DNA of 64,000 nt from the NCBI GenBank assembly GCA_036346205.1, contig JARFJB010002201.1, forward strand, positions 310,001-374,000. Direction: 5' to 3'. The stretch comes from Vesta saturnalis (Eukaryota > Arthropoda > Insecta > Coleoptera > Lampyridae). The notes beneath the pieces were generated by a model. It was not told where the DNA came from. It did not search any database and saw nothing but the letters and a program-made list of their open reading frames with translations. Made by a program: the position numbers and the translations under genes. This document shows, piece by piece, positions 11,583 to 21,525 of this stretch (positions are counted from its first letter, which is position 1; each line of letters opens with the position of its first letter).

Positions 11583-13190
11583 GTTTTTTTTTTTATTAGC
11601 AATCAGATTATTACATTGGAGAAATCTATGAGCTAATAGGCTGACTTAAGAACTAGGTAGTTCCTTCTTGATGTGAGGAGGGCTTCTCCAGTGACAAGTC
11701 CTCTTCAGACAGTATTTAAATCACTTGGCCATTTTCGTTTGAGTCTTCTTGTATCATGCATTTCCAAGAGGGGGTTCAGGATTTCGTTCATATGGTTTTC
11801 TAGCTTTAGGTGGTGTTTGATACTTTTTTCAGTTATGACATCTTTGACATATGGTAGGTGCAAATCTTGATGGAGCGTTTTGTTGGTAACATACAAGGGG
11901 GCATCGGTGATCATACGTAAGATTTTTGATTGTATTCTCTGTATTATTGCCATATTCGATTTACTGGTACAACCCCAGAGTTCTATTCCATAAACCCATA
12001 TTGGTTTAAGGATTGTTTTGTAAATTAGCAATTTGTTTTCCAGAGGTAATTGGGATTTCCTTCCAATTAGCCATTGCATTTTATTAACTTTTAGTTTTAT
12101 CTGTTTTCGTTTTTTGATCACGTGTTGCTTCCATGTTAATTTATGATCTAAGTGTGTCCCTAGATATTTTGCACTAGATGATATAGGGATTTGTATGTTG
12201 TTTAGATAGACAGATCTTTCCGGAGAGTGAAGTTAACGTGTACAGATTTGTCTTCATTGATCTTGATTTTCCATTTGTTTGTCCAATGTTGGAAATCATT
12301 CAGGTGATGCTGTAAGTTTGAGGTTACTAACTGCGGGTCATCATTAACTGAAAGGATAATAGTGTCGTCAGCAAAGGTGCCCATTGTAGTATTATCGTTT
12401 GTTAGTAAGTCAGAAGTGTAGAGTACATATAGTAAGGGTGCCATCGTACTGCCCTGCGGCACTCCAGCCTTGATCGGTTTCATGTCTGACACATCACCAT
12501 TGGCTCTCGTTCTAAATTCCCTGCCGCCTAAGTAGGATTTTAGGAGGCAAGAGAGTTTTGATTTTGTATAATAGACCCAAGTGCCATACTTTGTCAAAAG
12601 CTTTGCTTATATCTAAAAATACCGATGTACAGTATTTCTTGTCTTCAAAAGCTTTATTAATTATGTGACAGATTCCATGGGTTTGCTGTATTGTAGTGTG
12701 ATTTTGGCGAAAGCCAAATTGATGTTGAGGTGTACATTCTTCGGTGTGAGGATCACCAGCTATTCTTTGCATTACAAGTCTTTCTAATAGTTTTGAGGTT
12801 GTAGACAGCAAGCTTATAGGACGATATGATGATACTTTGTTTAAGTCTTTGCCCGGTTTGGGAATGAGTATTATTTCTGCATGTTTCACTTGCTTGGGCC
12901 AGTAATTTAGCCTAAGGATAGCATTAAAGATGTATGTCAGTAACACTATTCCCTTTCTTGGTAACTCTTTTAGCATCTTTGGTGTCACACCATCTATACC
13001 AGGTGTTCTGCGAATGTTTAGTAGTTTCATTTCTTTTTGAAGCTCTCTAGAAGTAAGACTTTTTATTCCAGGAGCATTGATTGGGATGTTACTTACTTGC
13101 CTCTCTGTCTCATCATCTAGTACGTCATTGTTATTGTTAAATGGTATTGTTAAAGTTATTAGGTCGGTTTGGTAATTAACGGAATTTTGT
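11583..13190 (-). pseudogene. 5'-truncated Jockey-like LINE: reverse transcriptase relic with A-tail
   Basis: The minus strand encodes, in order, LNIRRTPGIDG (13030), HAEIILIPKPGKD, SSYRPISLLS, FRQNHTTIQQ, VFLDISKAFDKVWH (first catalytic Asp), AGVPQGSTMAPLLY, the FADD catalytic box (about 12370), NKWKIKINEDKS, and a C-terminal QRIQSKILRMI region ending at 11705. This is the domain order of an APE-type non-LTR reverse transcriptase. Frames shift near 12550 and 12150. The endonuclease domain and ORF1 are missing. The frame can be followed up to about 13180 (DDETERQV, SRELQKEM). An A-tract (T-run on plus at 11584-11596) marks the 3' end. Confidence 0.85.
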
Positions 13191-13440
13191 TTTTTTAGAC
13201 CTATCTCTCTAAACGTAGTCTGTTGCTGAACAGGCTTTCTTTATGCAGAATAATGGGGTTGTTGTAGTCAAAATTGTGTGAGAAATTAATTGCATGGTCA
13301 GTAAAAGCAGTATAGAATTTTTATGTTGGTTCATTATATTTTCAAAAGTTGTTTTGATTGGACCACATAAACAGTAGGGCAATTAATACAGTTGATTTGA
13401 TATACCACATCTGAATTCAACTCATAATTTTAATTACTTT
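13145..13440 (-). pseudogene. Penelope-like element fragment: GIY-YIG-type endonuclease domain
   Basis: On the minus strand VVYQINCINCPTVYVVQSKQ (about 13420-13355) matches the Cys-containing GIY-YIG start of Penelope-like elements, with GIY as VVY and YIG as YVV. A second frame gives TDHAINFSHNFDY, then PIILHKESLFSNRL, resembling the domain's middle and end. Stops and shifts separate the parts. It abuts the truncated 5' end of the LINE, so one element probably inserted into or joined the other. Confidence 0.6.
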
Positions 13441-13791
13441 TAATAATTAATATGTATTTTAAATAAACATCACTATTTTTTCATAGCTATTAAATAATAT
13501 ATTTTTCTCTTACAGATTAAATGCACTGAAAAAGCATACTATAGCTATGCAAACCGTTTTGACATTTTCATAAAATTGTTTACAATTATCTGCTGATCAC
13601 TTCTTCTTATCAATCCACACAACACTATAATTCAGAAATCACCAATTTCACTAATCTTACCAATAATAATAATATAGTGTGTGCGTGTGATTTTGTTGTT
13701 GTGTATTGCTAACAATTATTAACTGTGTATAAGTGTTTTGTAACTGTGGTTTCCTATTAGTGGAGTTGATCGGCCTATTTCTACAGTTTAT

Positions 13792-13850
13792 GCTTTTAGA
13801 GCGCGACGTTTCGGAAGCGGACTCTGCTTCCGTCATCAGGCTTAGTCCTG
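13792..13850 (-). ncRNA. Hammerhead ribozyme-like motif, conserved core
   Basis: Minus strand: CTGATGA (13839-13833), one unpaired C, stem II GGAAGC...GCTTCC with a 7-nt loop, then GAAA (13812-13809) running into ACGT and C. This is an intact hammerhead core with a palindromic ACGU stem III, as in Penelope-like elements. It lies downstream of a Penelope ORF end (14017), the expected place. Helix I pairs poorly beyond 2 bp, so activity is doubtful. The 75-codon frame across it (13884-13657) is considered non-coding. Confidence 0.55.
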
Positions 13851-13914
13851 AGAAGGACTGTTTTCGCACTTGAGTCGAATTCATATGTTATATATAATTT
13901 TTTTCCCAAGCACT

Positions 13915-13991
13915 TGACTACTCTTAGATTCGAACTTGGTACCTTTCACTTACTAGTCTGACACTTTTACCGCTGAACCACTGAGTAATCC
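13915..13991 (-). tRNA. tRNA-like sequence, degenerate
   Basis: On the minus strand an A-box-like TGGTTCAGCGGT, a B-box-like GTTCGAATC and a 7-bp acceptor (GATTACT with AGTAGTC, one wobble) are visible. D, anticodon and T stems are imperfect. It resembles a tRNA pseudogene or the head of a tRNA-derived SINE and lies next to the hammerhead motif. Confidence 0.35.
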
Positions 13992-14016
13992 AATATATAT
14001 TTTTTAGAACAGAAGT

Positions 14017-14480
14017 TTATTGCGCATGTTGCGCCGTAACTTCTTGCGCATGTGTATTGCGGTTAAGCTCTTCGCGCAATTGGCTTATTGGGTTTTCTGC
14101 TAGTGTGATGTATGTGGCTTCTTTGAGTTTCCGACGAGTTGTGTTCTCGTCCTTTGCCACTATCTGTATGTTATCCCATTGTATGGGGTAGTATTCGTTC
14201 CAGACATGTTCGGCGATTCTTGATCCTCCTGTTTCGCCCTTGCGGACGTTGTTCTGGTGTTCCTGCGTTCTCACTTTGAGTGCTCTACTGCTCCCTCCTA
14301 TGCATGCTCTGCCGCATTCGCATGGTAGGTTGTATACACAATTCTTGGAATTCTGATCTTTATTGTATGGTTTTGGTTAGCATTCCCCTGAGCGTTCTGG
14401 TCGATTTGAAGGCAGTCCGTATCTTCTATTTACTCCCTATCCTTCGTATTTTGTCTGAAGTACCTTGTATATATGGCACC
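14017..14480 (-). pseudogene. Penelope-like element: linker and GIY-YIG endonuclease C-terminal part
   Basis: Minus-strand frames read VPYIQGTSDKIRRIG (about 14480), the linker after the reverse transcriptase. Then comes CVYNLPCECGRACIGGSSR (GIY-YIG analogue, about 14335-14280), then RTQEHQNNVRKGET, SRIAEHVWNE, and a Lys/Glu-rich end at 14017. The Cys motif in the GIY-YIG linker is typical of Penelope elements. A frameshift lies near 14340. The reverse transcriptase domain is absent, and a hAT fragment begins on the other side of the break. Confidence 0.75.
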
Positions 14481-14495
14481 AGATATTATTATTGA

Positions 14496-14912
14496 AAAGT
14501 CTGGTGTAAATTTAATAGAGACATTTATTAAAAAAATTAATGAATTTGTAGATGTACCAAAAAATGCTATATAACGTTTTCCCTACTTACATTTTGGTGG
14601 CTCTAAAGCTGGGACGGAAATTGGGGTCACTGATTTAGAGCTCTTGAGTTTGAAGATAAAATTATGGCTCAATTAGATTCTGCTTATTAGATAAATGTAC
14701 AGAGACATAACGAAAAATCCTAAGAATTCCTTAATAACTAAAGGCACCTCTAAAAAAAATACAAAACGGTCTCTTAGAGTGTATTCTTGAAGTCTGTCAT
14801 GAACCAATAATTGAGGAAATTAGTATTTCTTCATTTTTGGTGATCATGACAGACGAAACAACAGACGTTACTACAAAACCTCAACTAGTAATTATTCTTA
14901 GATATGTTCGCG
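14496..14912 (+). pseudogene. hAT-like transposase fragment (DUF4371 type)
   Basis: Plus-strand pieces include IMAQLDSAY and INVQRHNEK (about 14670-14720), then LLECILEVCHEPIIEEI with IMTDETTDVTTKPQL and IILRYV (14765-14912). The DETTDV and QL-x3-LRYV motifs are characteristic of the RNase H-fold region of hAT-like (ZMYM/DUF4371) proteins. Several stops interrupt the frame. The fragment ends abruptly where the long microsatellite begins. Confidence 0.65.
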
Positions 14913-16298
14913 TATGTGTGTATGTGTGTATGTGTATATTGTAGTATTGTGTATTGTGTTGTGTGATGTGTGTCAATGTGATGTGTTATAGCTTGTGTAA
15001 TGTGTCATTGTTATGTTGTATAGTGTGTAATAGTATGAGTATTTATATGTCGTATATGTGTGACGTTATATGTATGTATGTGTTGTGTGTGTAGTGTGTA
15101 TGTAGTGTGTGTGATGATGTAGTATGTGTGTATATGTATCGTGTATTGTGTATGCTGATAAATGTGTATAGTATGTGTAATTATATATGTGTGTATGTGT
15201 GTATGTGTGTATATGTGTATGTGTGTAGTGTGTATGTGTGTATGTGTGTTGTATGTGTATGTGTATGTGTGTTATGTGTATGTGTGTATGTGTATTGTGT
15301 GTTGTATATGTATATTGTGTTTTGTATATGTTATGTTTGTTGTATGTATGTGTTATGTAGTTGTATGTGTTTGTGTATTGTGTATGTGTTGTGTATGTGT
15401 GTTGTGTGTATGTGTTTGTGTATGTGTGTATGTGTATGTTATGTTATTGTATGTATGTATATGTTATGTATATGTGTATGTGTTTATGTGTATTTGTGTA
15501 TTGTGTATGTGTATGTATATGTGTATGTGTGTATTATGTATATGTGTAGTATGTGTGTATTGTGTTATGTATATGTGTGTATGTTATGTGTGTATGTGTG
15601 TATGTGTGTATGTTGTTGTATGTATGTGTTATTGTATGTGTGTGTATGTGTGTATGTGTGTATGTGATGTTATGTGTGTGTTGTGTATGTTGTGTGTGTA
15701 TGTGTGTATGTGTATGTTGTATTGTATGTGTGTATGTGTGTTGTGTGTATGTTGTATGTGTGTATTGTGTATGTTGTATGTGTGTATGTGTATATGTGTA
15801 TGTGTTGTGTGTATGTGTATGTGTATGTGATGTGTGTGTGTATTGTGTATTAATGTGTGTATGTGTTGTGTGTGTGTGTGTATTGTGTGTGTATGTGTGT
15901 ATGTGTGTATGTGTGTTGTGTAGTGTGTGTATGTGTGTATGTGTGTATGTGTGTGTGTGTGATGTGTGATGTGTGTGTGATGTGTGTTGTGTGTGTATGT
16001 GTGTAGTGTGTGTATGTATGTGTGTGTGTGTGTGTGTAGTGTATGTGTGTATGTGATGTGTGTGTGTATGTGTTGTTTATGTTATGTGTGTTGTGTGTTT
16101 TGTGTGTGTATGTGTGTATTGTGTGTGTGTGTGTGTATGTGTGTGTGTGTTATGTGTGTTGTATGTATGTGTAGTGTGTTGTATGTGTGTATGTGTGTTG
16201 TGTGTGTGTATGTGTGTATGTGTGTTGTGTGTGTGTTGTATGTATGTTTGTGTATGTAGTGTATGTGTGTATATGTGTATGTGTGTATGTGTGTATAT

Positions 16299-16337
<39 letters not shown>

Positions 16338-16905
16338 TGTGTGTGTGTATGTATGTGTATGTGTGTTTGTATTGTATGTGTGTATTGTATGTGTATTGTG
16401 TATGTGTGTGATGTGTGTATGTGTGTAGTGTGTATGTGTGTATGTTGTGTACTGTGTGTACGTGTGTATGTGTGTTGTACGTGTGTACGTGTGTGTACGT
16501 GTGTACGTGTGTACGTTGTACGTGTGTACGTGTGTACGTGTGTACGTGACGTGACGTGCGTACGTGCGTACGTGCGTACGTGCGTACGTGCGTACGTGCG
16601 TATGCGTATGTACGTGTACGTGTGTACGTGTGTACGTGTACGTGTGTACGTGTGTACGTGTGACGTGTGCACGTGTGGACGTGTGGACGTGTGTACGTGT
16701 GTACGTGTGTACGTGTGTACGTGTGTACGTGTGTACGTGTGTACGTGTGTACGTGTGTACGTGTGTACGTGTGTACGTGTGTACGTGTGTACGTGTGTAC
16801 GTGTGTATGTGTGTACGTGTGTACGTGTGTACGTGTGCACGTGTGCATGCGTGCACGCGTGTACGCGCCCGTGTGTGTGTGTGAGCGCGTATGCGTGTAG
16901 ATGTA
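14905..16905. repeat. About 2 kb TG/TATG microsatellite grading into TACG repeats
   Basis: The plus strand is an irregular mix of TG, TATG and TGTATG units. From about 16450 the units become GTGTAC/GTGCGTAC, rich in CpG, until about 16870. Many six-frame ORFs here (Cys/Val/Met/Tyr on plus, His/Thr on minus) are artefacts of the repeat. Confidence 0.95.
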
Positions 16906-17158
16906 TGTCACTATAACCCCAGAACGAAAATACCTACGCACTTAAAATTTTGTATTTATACTCGTTTTCGTTTTTGCTAGAGCTGACCTGATTGTAGGAG
17001 AAATCTAGCGGCGGAGAGGGGGGTTTTTATCACATATTTCTAAAACAGCTGCATATTTCAAACATATAAAAATACCTAGATATAGGTCTTAAACAGATCG
17101 ATTAATTATGTTTTATGCACTGTTTGATATGACGCGTAACTTAGCTGCAAAAAACCAA

Positions 17159-17460
17159 GGAGCGTATGAGATACCGTGCAACAACTGTCGAAGAACTTAT
17201 ATCGGACAAACTAACAGAATATTATATGCGAGCGCCGATGAACACTAACTAGCAATTAAAGCACAATCCATCATCGTCTAGCTGCAAATCGTTTAGATAC
17301 AGGACACCAAATTAACACCAACAATATCCGTTTAATTGCACGCATAACTTCTTGTAGATTGGTTGACAAAGGTAATAAATTTACCGAAAGCTTCCCTTTG
17401 AACAAAGGATCTTTTCTTTATTTTAAACTAGCCCCACAACCTTGGCTGCTACCCACTAAA
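17159..17460 (+). pseudogene. Penelope-like GIY-YIG fragment
   Basis: GAYEIPCNNCRRTYIGQTNR (17159-17218) contains GIY (as AY), a CxxC pair and YIGQT, the hallmark of the Penelope GIY-YIG domain. ASADEH and GHQINT-like residues follow after stops. A stretch RLVDKGNKFTESFPLNK sits where the family usually ends. No reverse transcriptase is attached. The fragment runs into a (TA)n tract at 17499. Confidence 0.65.
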
Positions 17461-17495
17461 TTTTTCTTATTGTTTTTTAACTTAACCTTGATTAA

Positions 17496-17498
<3 letters not shown>

Positions 17499-17574
<76 letters not shown>
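17499..17574. repeat. (TA)n microsatellite
   Basis: About 75 bp of TA alternation. Confidence 0.95.
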
Positions 17575-17577
<3 letters not shown>

Positions 17578-17623
17578 TTTCTGAAAAGTTCAATTTCTAT
17601 CTGCATAGAACTCATTAAAATAA

Positions 17624-18300
17624 GACAAAATGTTCATATAAGATGTGCCCTAAAACGCACCCTTAAAAAGTTACAGGCCCTTGAAGGGGTTCGAATGAAA
17701 CTGATTTTATTCAATTATTTCAAAAACGATAAGAGATAAAGAGATGAAATTAGGGGAACATACGTAACTTTTGACGCCAGTAACATATAGGCCATTTTCG
17801 TTATTCGAATCATAGGCGTCCTTTTCAATGGAAAGTATCAAGTCCCTAAAAATTTTGTACGACCTTTTGCAATTTTTTAACAAATTCATAAATTTTGGAC
17901 AGTTTTATGTAAAAATGTCGTCTTTGCGTTTCTGAATTGATTCCGAAGTGAATAACAGTAATTTTATCAAATAATGATAATTTTCAAACTCATTTTACAC
18001 AAAACCGTTGTCGATATCGAATTACGCAAAGACAACATTTTTTACGTAAACTGTCCAAAATTTATGAATTTGTCAAAAAATTGCAAAAGGTCGTACAAAA
18101 TTTTTAGCGACTTGATATTTTCAATGAAAGGACGCATATGATTCGAATAACGAAAATGTATATGTTACTCGGCGTGAATATGTTGTCTTTATTCGTCTTT
18201 ATCTTTATCGTTTTGAAAACGATAAATCGTTTAATCGAACTTTCAAGTAAATTAAGTGCGTTCTAACATGTTTATAGAACATTTGTCTTAAATGAGTTAC
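17624..18300. mobile_element. Palindromic MITE / foldback element
   Basis: About 17640-17935 is the imperfect reverse complement of 18010-18290. Shared landmarks are TTTTGCAATTTTTTAACAAA, GACTTGATACTTTCC and CCATTTTCGTTATTCGAAT. The loop is about 75 bp. No coding content is seen. Confidence 0.7.
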
Positions 18301-18379
18301 ATGAAATTAAAACATATATATATATCGATCATTGAGACCTTCACATACGTCCCATAAATCCCTCTTTTGTGTTTTACCG

Positions 18380-18716
18380 ATTAGGAAAGTGTAGCACTCA
18401 GCTAATTTGAATTCATACATTTGGTAAAATCCCAAAGTTGATTGCAACCTACTTAAAACTACCTAATTCAAGTAACAACATGGGTCACGCTCCTCGACGT
18501 ACCTCCGCTTCATTATTGGCGGACACAGGTTCTGACATTCTCACACTAAAACAGCATGGTGGATGGAAGAGCACGGCCATAGCTGAAAGGTACGTCGAAT
18601 CCTCACTAAATCGGGAACAAGAGATAGCAACAAGTATCCTCCAAGGAAACTGTGTGCCGACACCATCATCATCATTGTCTGATTTTGTACAGAACGACCC
18701 TTCGGCATCATCTTAA
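18380..18716 (+). pseudogene. Tyrosine recombinase C-terminal fragment (Crypton-like)
   Basis: From about 18414 the frame reads GKIPKLIATYLKLP, then HAPRRTSASLLADTGSDI, LKQHGGWKSTAIAERYVESS, and a Ser-rich tail to the stop at 18716. The H-x2-R, H-G-G-W and Y residues of the tyrosine recombinase active site are all in place. The N-terminal half with the first catalytic Arg is missing, and an in-frame stop precedes the fragment. It is a sister of the relic at 60.9-62.0 kb. Confidence 0.7.
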
Positions 18717-20229
18717 TCAAAAATTCAAATTGGACAAAAGCTATCAACATCATTAATAACAACTGATTTAACCGTTAGCACAAACCGACTGCAGCACAAA
18801 TTGTATCATTACTATTAATATTTCAAAATAAATGTTCATATTTTCAAATTTTTTGATTTTTTTTCCCATTTAAAAAAAAATGTAATATATACCTCAGCAC
18901 TGAAGTTTCTTTTCTCGGCCCTATGGGCCTCAGCAAATAAACATCAACATACGGCATAAAACGTTAAACTTCAGTGCCCTGATATGAAAATAACTATTCC
19001 TTTAATTTAAGTTAGCATCTAGATGTCTATTAACCTCTGTCTGTCATGAAGTTTTAAACGTCTGCTTGACATAGATTATTGTTTTTGAGTTTGCAATGTT
19101 CCCTATTTTCGTAATGAACTTATTATGAAAGAGGTTGCATAATTATCCTAAAAAAATGTTATTAAAATTATTTAATTTCTTTTAATTTCCATTTTGTATG
19201 TTGGAAGCTCTTGTGGTGTTCCACACCCGATATTTTCATAGTATTGTTAACACTTACTTTAATCCTAAAATGTTGTAATTTCTTCATTTTCAATGTTCGG
19301 TGTATGAATAAAGAGCGTTTAAACATTTATACAACCCTTTAATTAGTGTTTACTAATTTGAAGTAATATTGAATAAAAATATCAAAGACTGCTACCATGA
19401 AATCTTAATTTTGTTATTTATGTTATGTTACGTATCTTGATCAAAGACACACATGGTTGAAAAACATTTCTAATGAGGATTTTAAAAATGTAATAATTCA
19501 ATATGGCGCTGGTAACAAAAAGAAAAGTTGACTTTGGCTGTTCGCAACATAGTAGGCATAAAATTTTTTTGATGCCATTTTTAAAATCATTGTATCCCCT
19601 TTTGCTTTTGGCCCTGTATGTACGTTACGGTCTTAATCTGAAATAACATTAACCCAGACTATTTTTGAGCAGACAAATACGCAACTTTTGGACTTTATCT
19701 CGGTTTTAACGGTTTCTAATATCCCAATATATAGCATTTTATGCGGGGCACACTATAAACAGTCATGTTTTTCACTATCAATCAAGTAAGTAGCACTTAA
19801 AATATGTCGTTCTAGGGAAGTAGCTTAAATGTACACAATCTTTACAAGTTGGCATGACAGCAGGGATATAATATTTCCTTAAGGAAGTACCTGAATGTTG
19901 ATATTGCTAAAAAGTAGCCATTTAGATTAGTTTAATTATTTATTAATATTAATTGCAAACGTACAAACTGTACAATTGTTTATACTTGAAAATCTGTTAG
20001 CAGCCATATCTTCAGAGATTTGCGCATTATTGGATATGTTACTTAAGTCAAAATGTTTTTTATCAAATGACAAACTGTTACTATAGTACCAATGCAAAGA
20101 GCACTACTTAATTTTGCTACAATGACATGAGATTCTCGTAATGAATTTTTGTAATAAAATCATAAAATTAATAGACAATATAACGTGTTGATAGTGTTGT
20201 ACTTTACACAGGAAGTAAGGATTTACTTC
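18717..20229. other. Noncoding stretch with one dispersed repeat
   Basis: AT-rich, without coding signal. It may include the 3' flank of the recombinase element. The only recognised structure is the repeat at 19150-19228. Confidence 0.5.
19150..19228 (+). repeat. Dispersed repeat, copy A
   Basis: An 80-bp segment ending TGTGGTGTTCCACACC. It recurs in reverse orientation at 58018-58105, sharing ATTATTTAATTTCTTTTAAT and the terminal palindrome-like GTGGTGTTCCACAC. It is probably the end of an unidentified element. Confidence 0.6.
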
Positions 20230-20254
20230 CAGAGCCGGGACGATTACAGGTAAA

Positions 20255-20400
20255 AATTAATCGATTACCGGTTACAATTACTTTGCTTAAATTGTAATCG
20301 ATTACCGATTATTGATTACTCTTCAAAATTGTAATCGATTACAGATTACTTTTGTAATCGCAAAGTAATCACAATACCGATTACAAAAACGATTGCTTTA
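20255..20400. promoter_or_regulatory. Left subterminal GTAATCGATTAC array
   Basis: At least four full or near-full palindromes of GTAATCGATTAC lie within about 145 bp of the left hAT terminus. They mirror the right-end array and are inferred to be transposase-binding repeats. Confidence 0.6.
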
Positions 20401-21084
20401 TTGGGTACTTGGCAAATGTTATGTTTTCGTCTAATTCTAAGTCACACCAGGTTATTTGCGTTAAGCCTGATGTCAACGTGTGACCTTTCAGATAAACTTT
20501 CTTCATTTAACAATTTAGCCTCTTTAACATATTACAGACAGATCACAGAACGAGTCATGAGCACTCAAAAATAACGCCCAAGAGATGCGCACGAATTTCG
20601 TACTCTGCAAGCAGTGTTTAACGTTGTTTTCATTTATTTTTTCTCTCTGTCTAACACTGAACCTACTCGCGCAACTACAAGAACCCCCACCCCCACCTGT
20701 CTCGTTCTGTAATCTGTATATCCACTATGCGCACAGCACTACGTACCAATTTCTGAGTTTTTTGAAGATAACTTGTATGTTCAAGGTCTGATCTGTTCAT
20801 TTATAGTCCTTGCTATGAAAACAAAGTCCCTGAAGGTGGCGCTTTGATGTCGCCCTTGCCTGAAAGGTACATTCGGGTTAAAAAGTATCAGGGCGATAAA
20901 TTTAAATGTGACGTGCTGGTGATATTTGCATTAACTAGGATTTAATTTACTATATTCGTCAATTTTCTCACATTTGGGGTAATTACATTAAACACAAAAC
21001 TCAAGTCTCCTCAAAAAACTATTTTTTCTTAAGTTTTTCAGTTGAATACTCAGTATTGGAATTACTATTAACGGAAATAATTAC
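20401..21084. other. Interior of the hAT element, nothing recognised
   Basis: Noncoding. It contains a short C-rich run (20686-20698). The 68-codon frame at 20585 has no recognisable motif. Confidence 0.45.
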
Positions 21085-21525
21085 AAACCACTTAGCTCAT
21101 TTAATTTTATGAAAAATATTGATAGATTTACAAATAAACATCGAAATTAAATTGTTTAAAAGTTATTAATTAGAGATAGAAAGCTAACAATAATTAAAAA
21201 CAGGCAAATAACTATAAAACCGCTTAGCTCATAATTAATTTTATGAAAAACGTACAGAGATTTACAAATAAACATCAAAATTAAGTTATTTAAAAAAGTT
21301 ATTAATAAAATATACTTAGAAATTGTATGCAAACATAACAAAAATTAATAACCGGCAAATAATTAGCAAACCGATTAGCTCATAATTCAAAACATTCAAG
21401 AGAATTTACAAATAAACATCGAAACTAGGTTATTTAAAAGTTATTAATAAAATATACTTAGAAATTTTATGAAAGCTAACAAAAATTAATAACAGGCAAG
21501 TTCATAATTCATTTTATGAAAAGGA
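21085..21525. repeat. About 135-150-bp tandem repeat, three copies
   Basis: Units beginning near 21088, 21220 and 21370 share TTAGCTCAT, GATTTACAAATAAACATCGA and AAAGTTATTAATAAAAT. The units have diverged by small indels. The array abuts the transposase relic's 3' end. Confidence 0.75.

Noticed and set aside
13657..13884. 75-residue minus-strand ORF
   Set aside because: It overlaps the hammerhead-like motif and ends in CA-repeat-derived residues; the RNA structure explains the conservation better.
15107..16941. Many long ORFs rich in Cys/Val/Met or His/Thr
   Set aside because: They are translations of the TG/TATG/TACG microsatellite in several frames at once, with no start context or domain.
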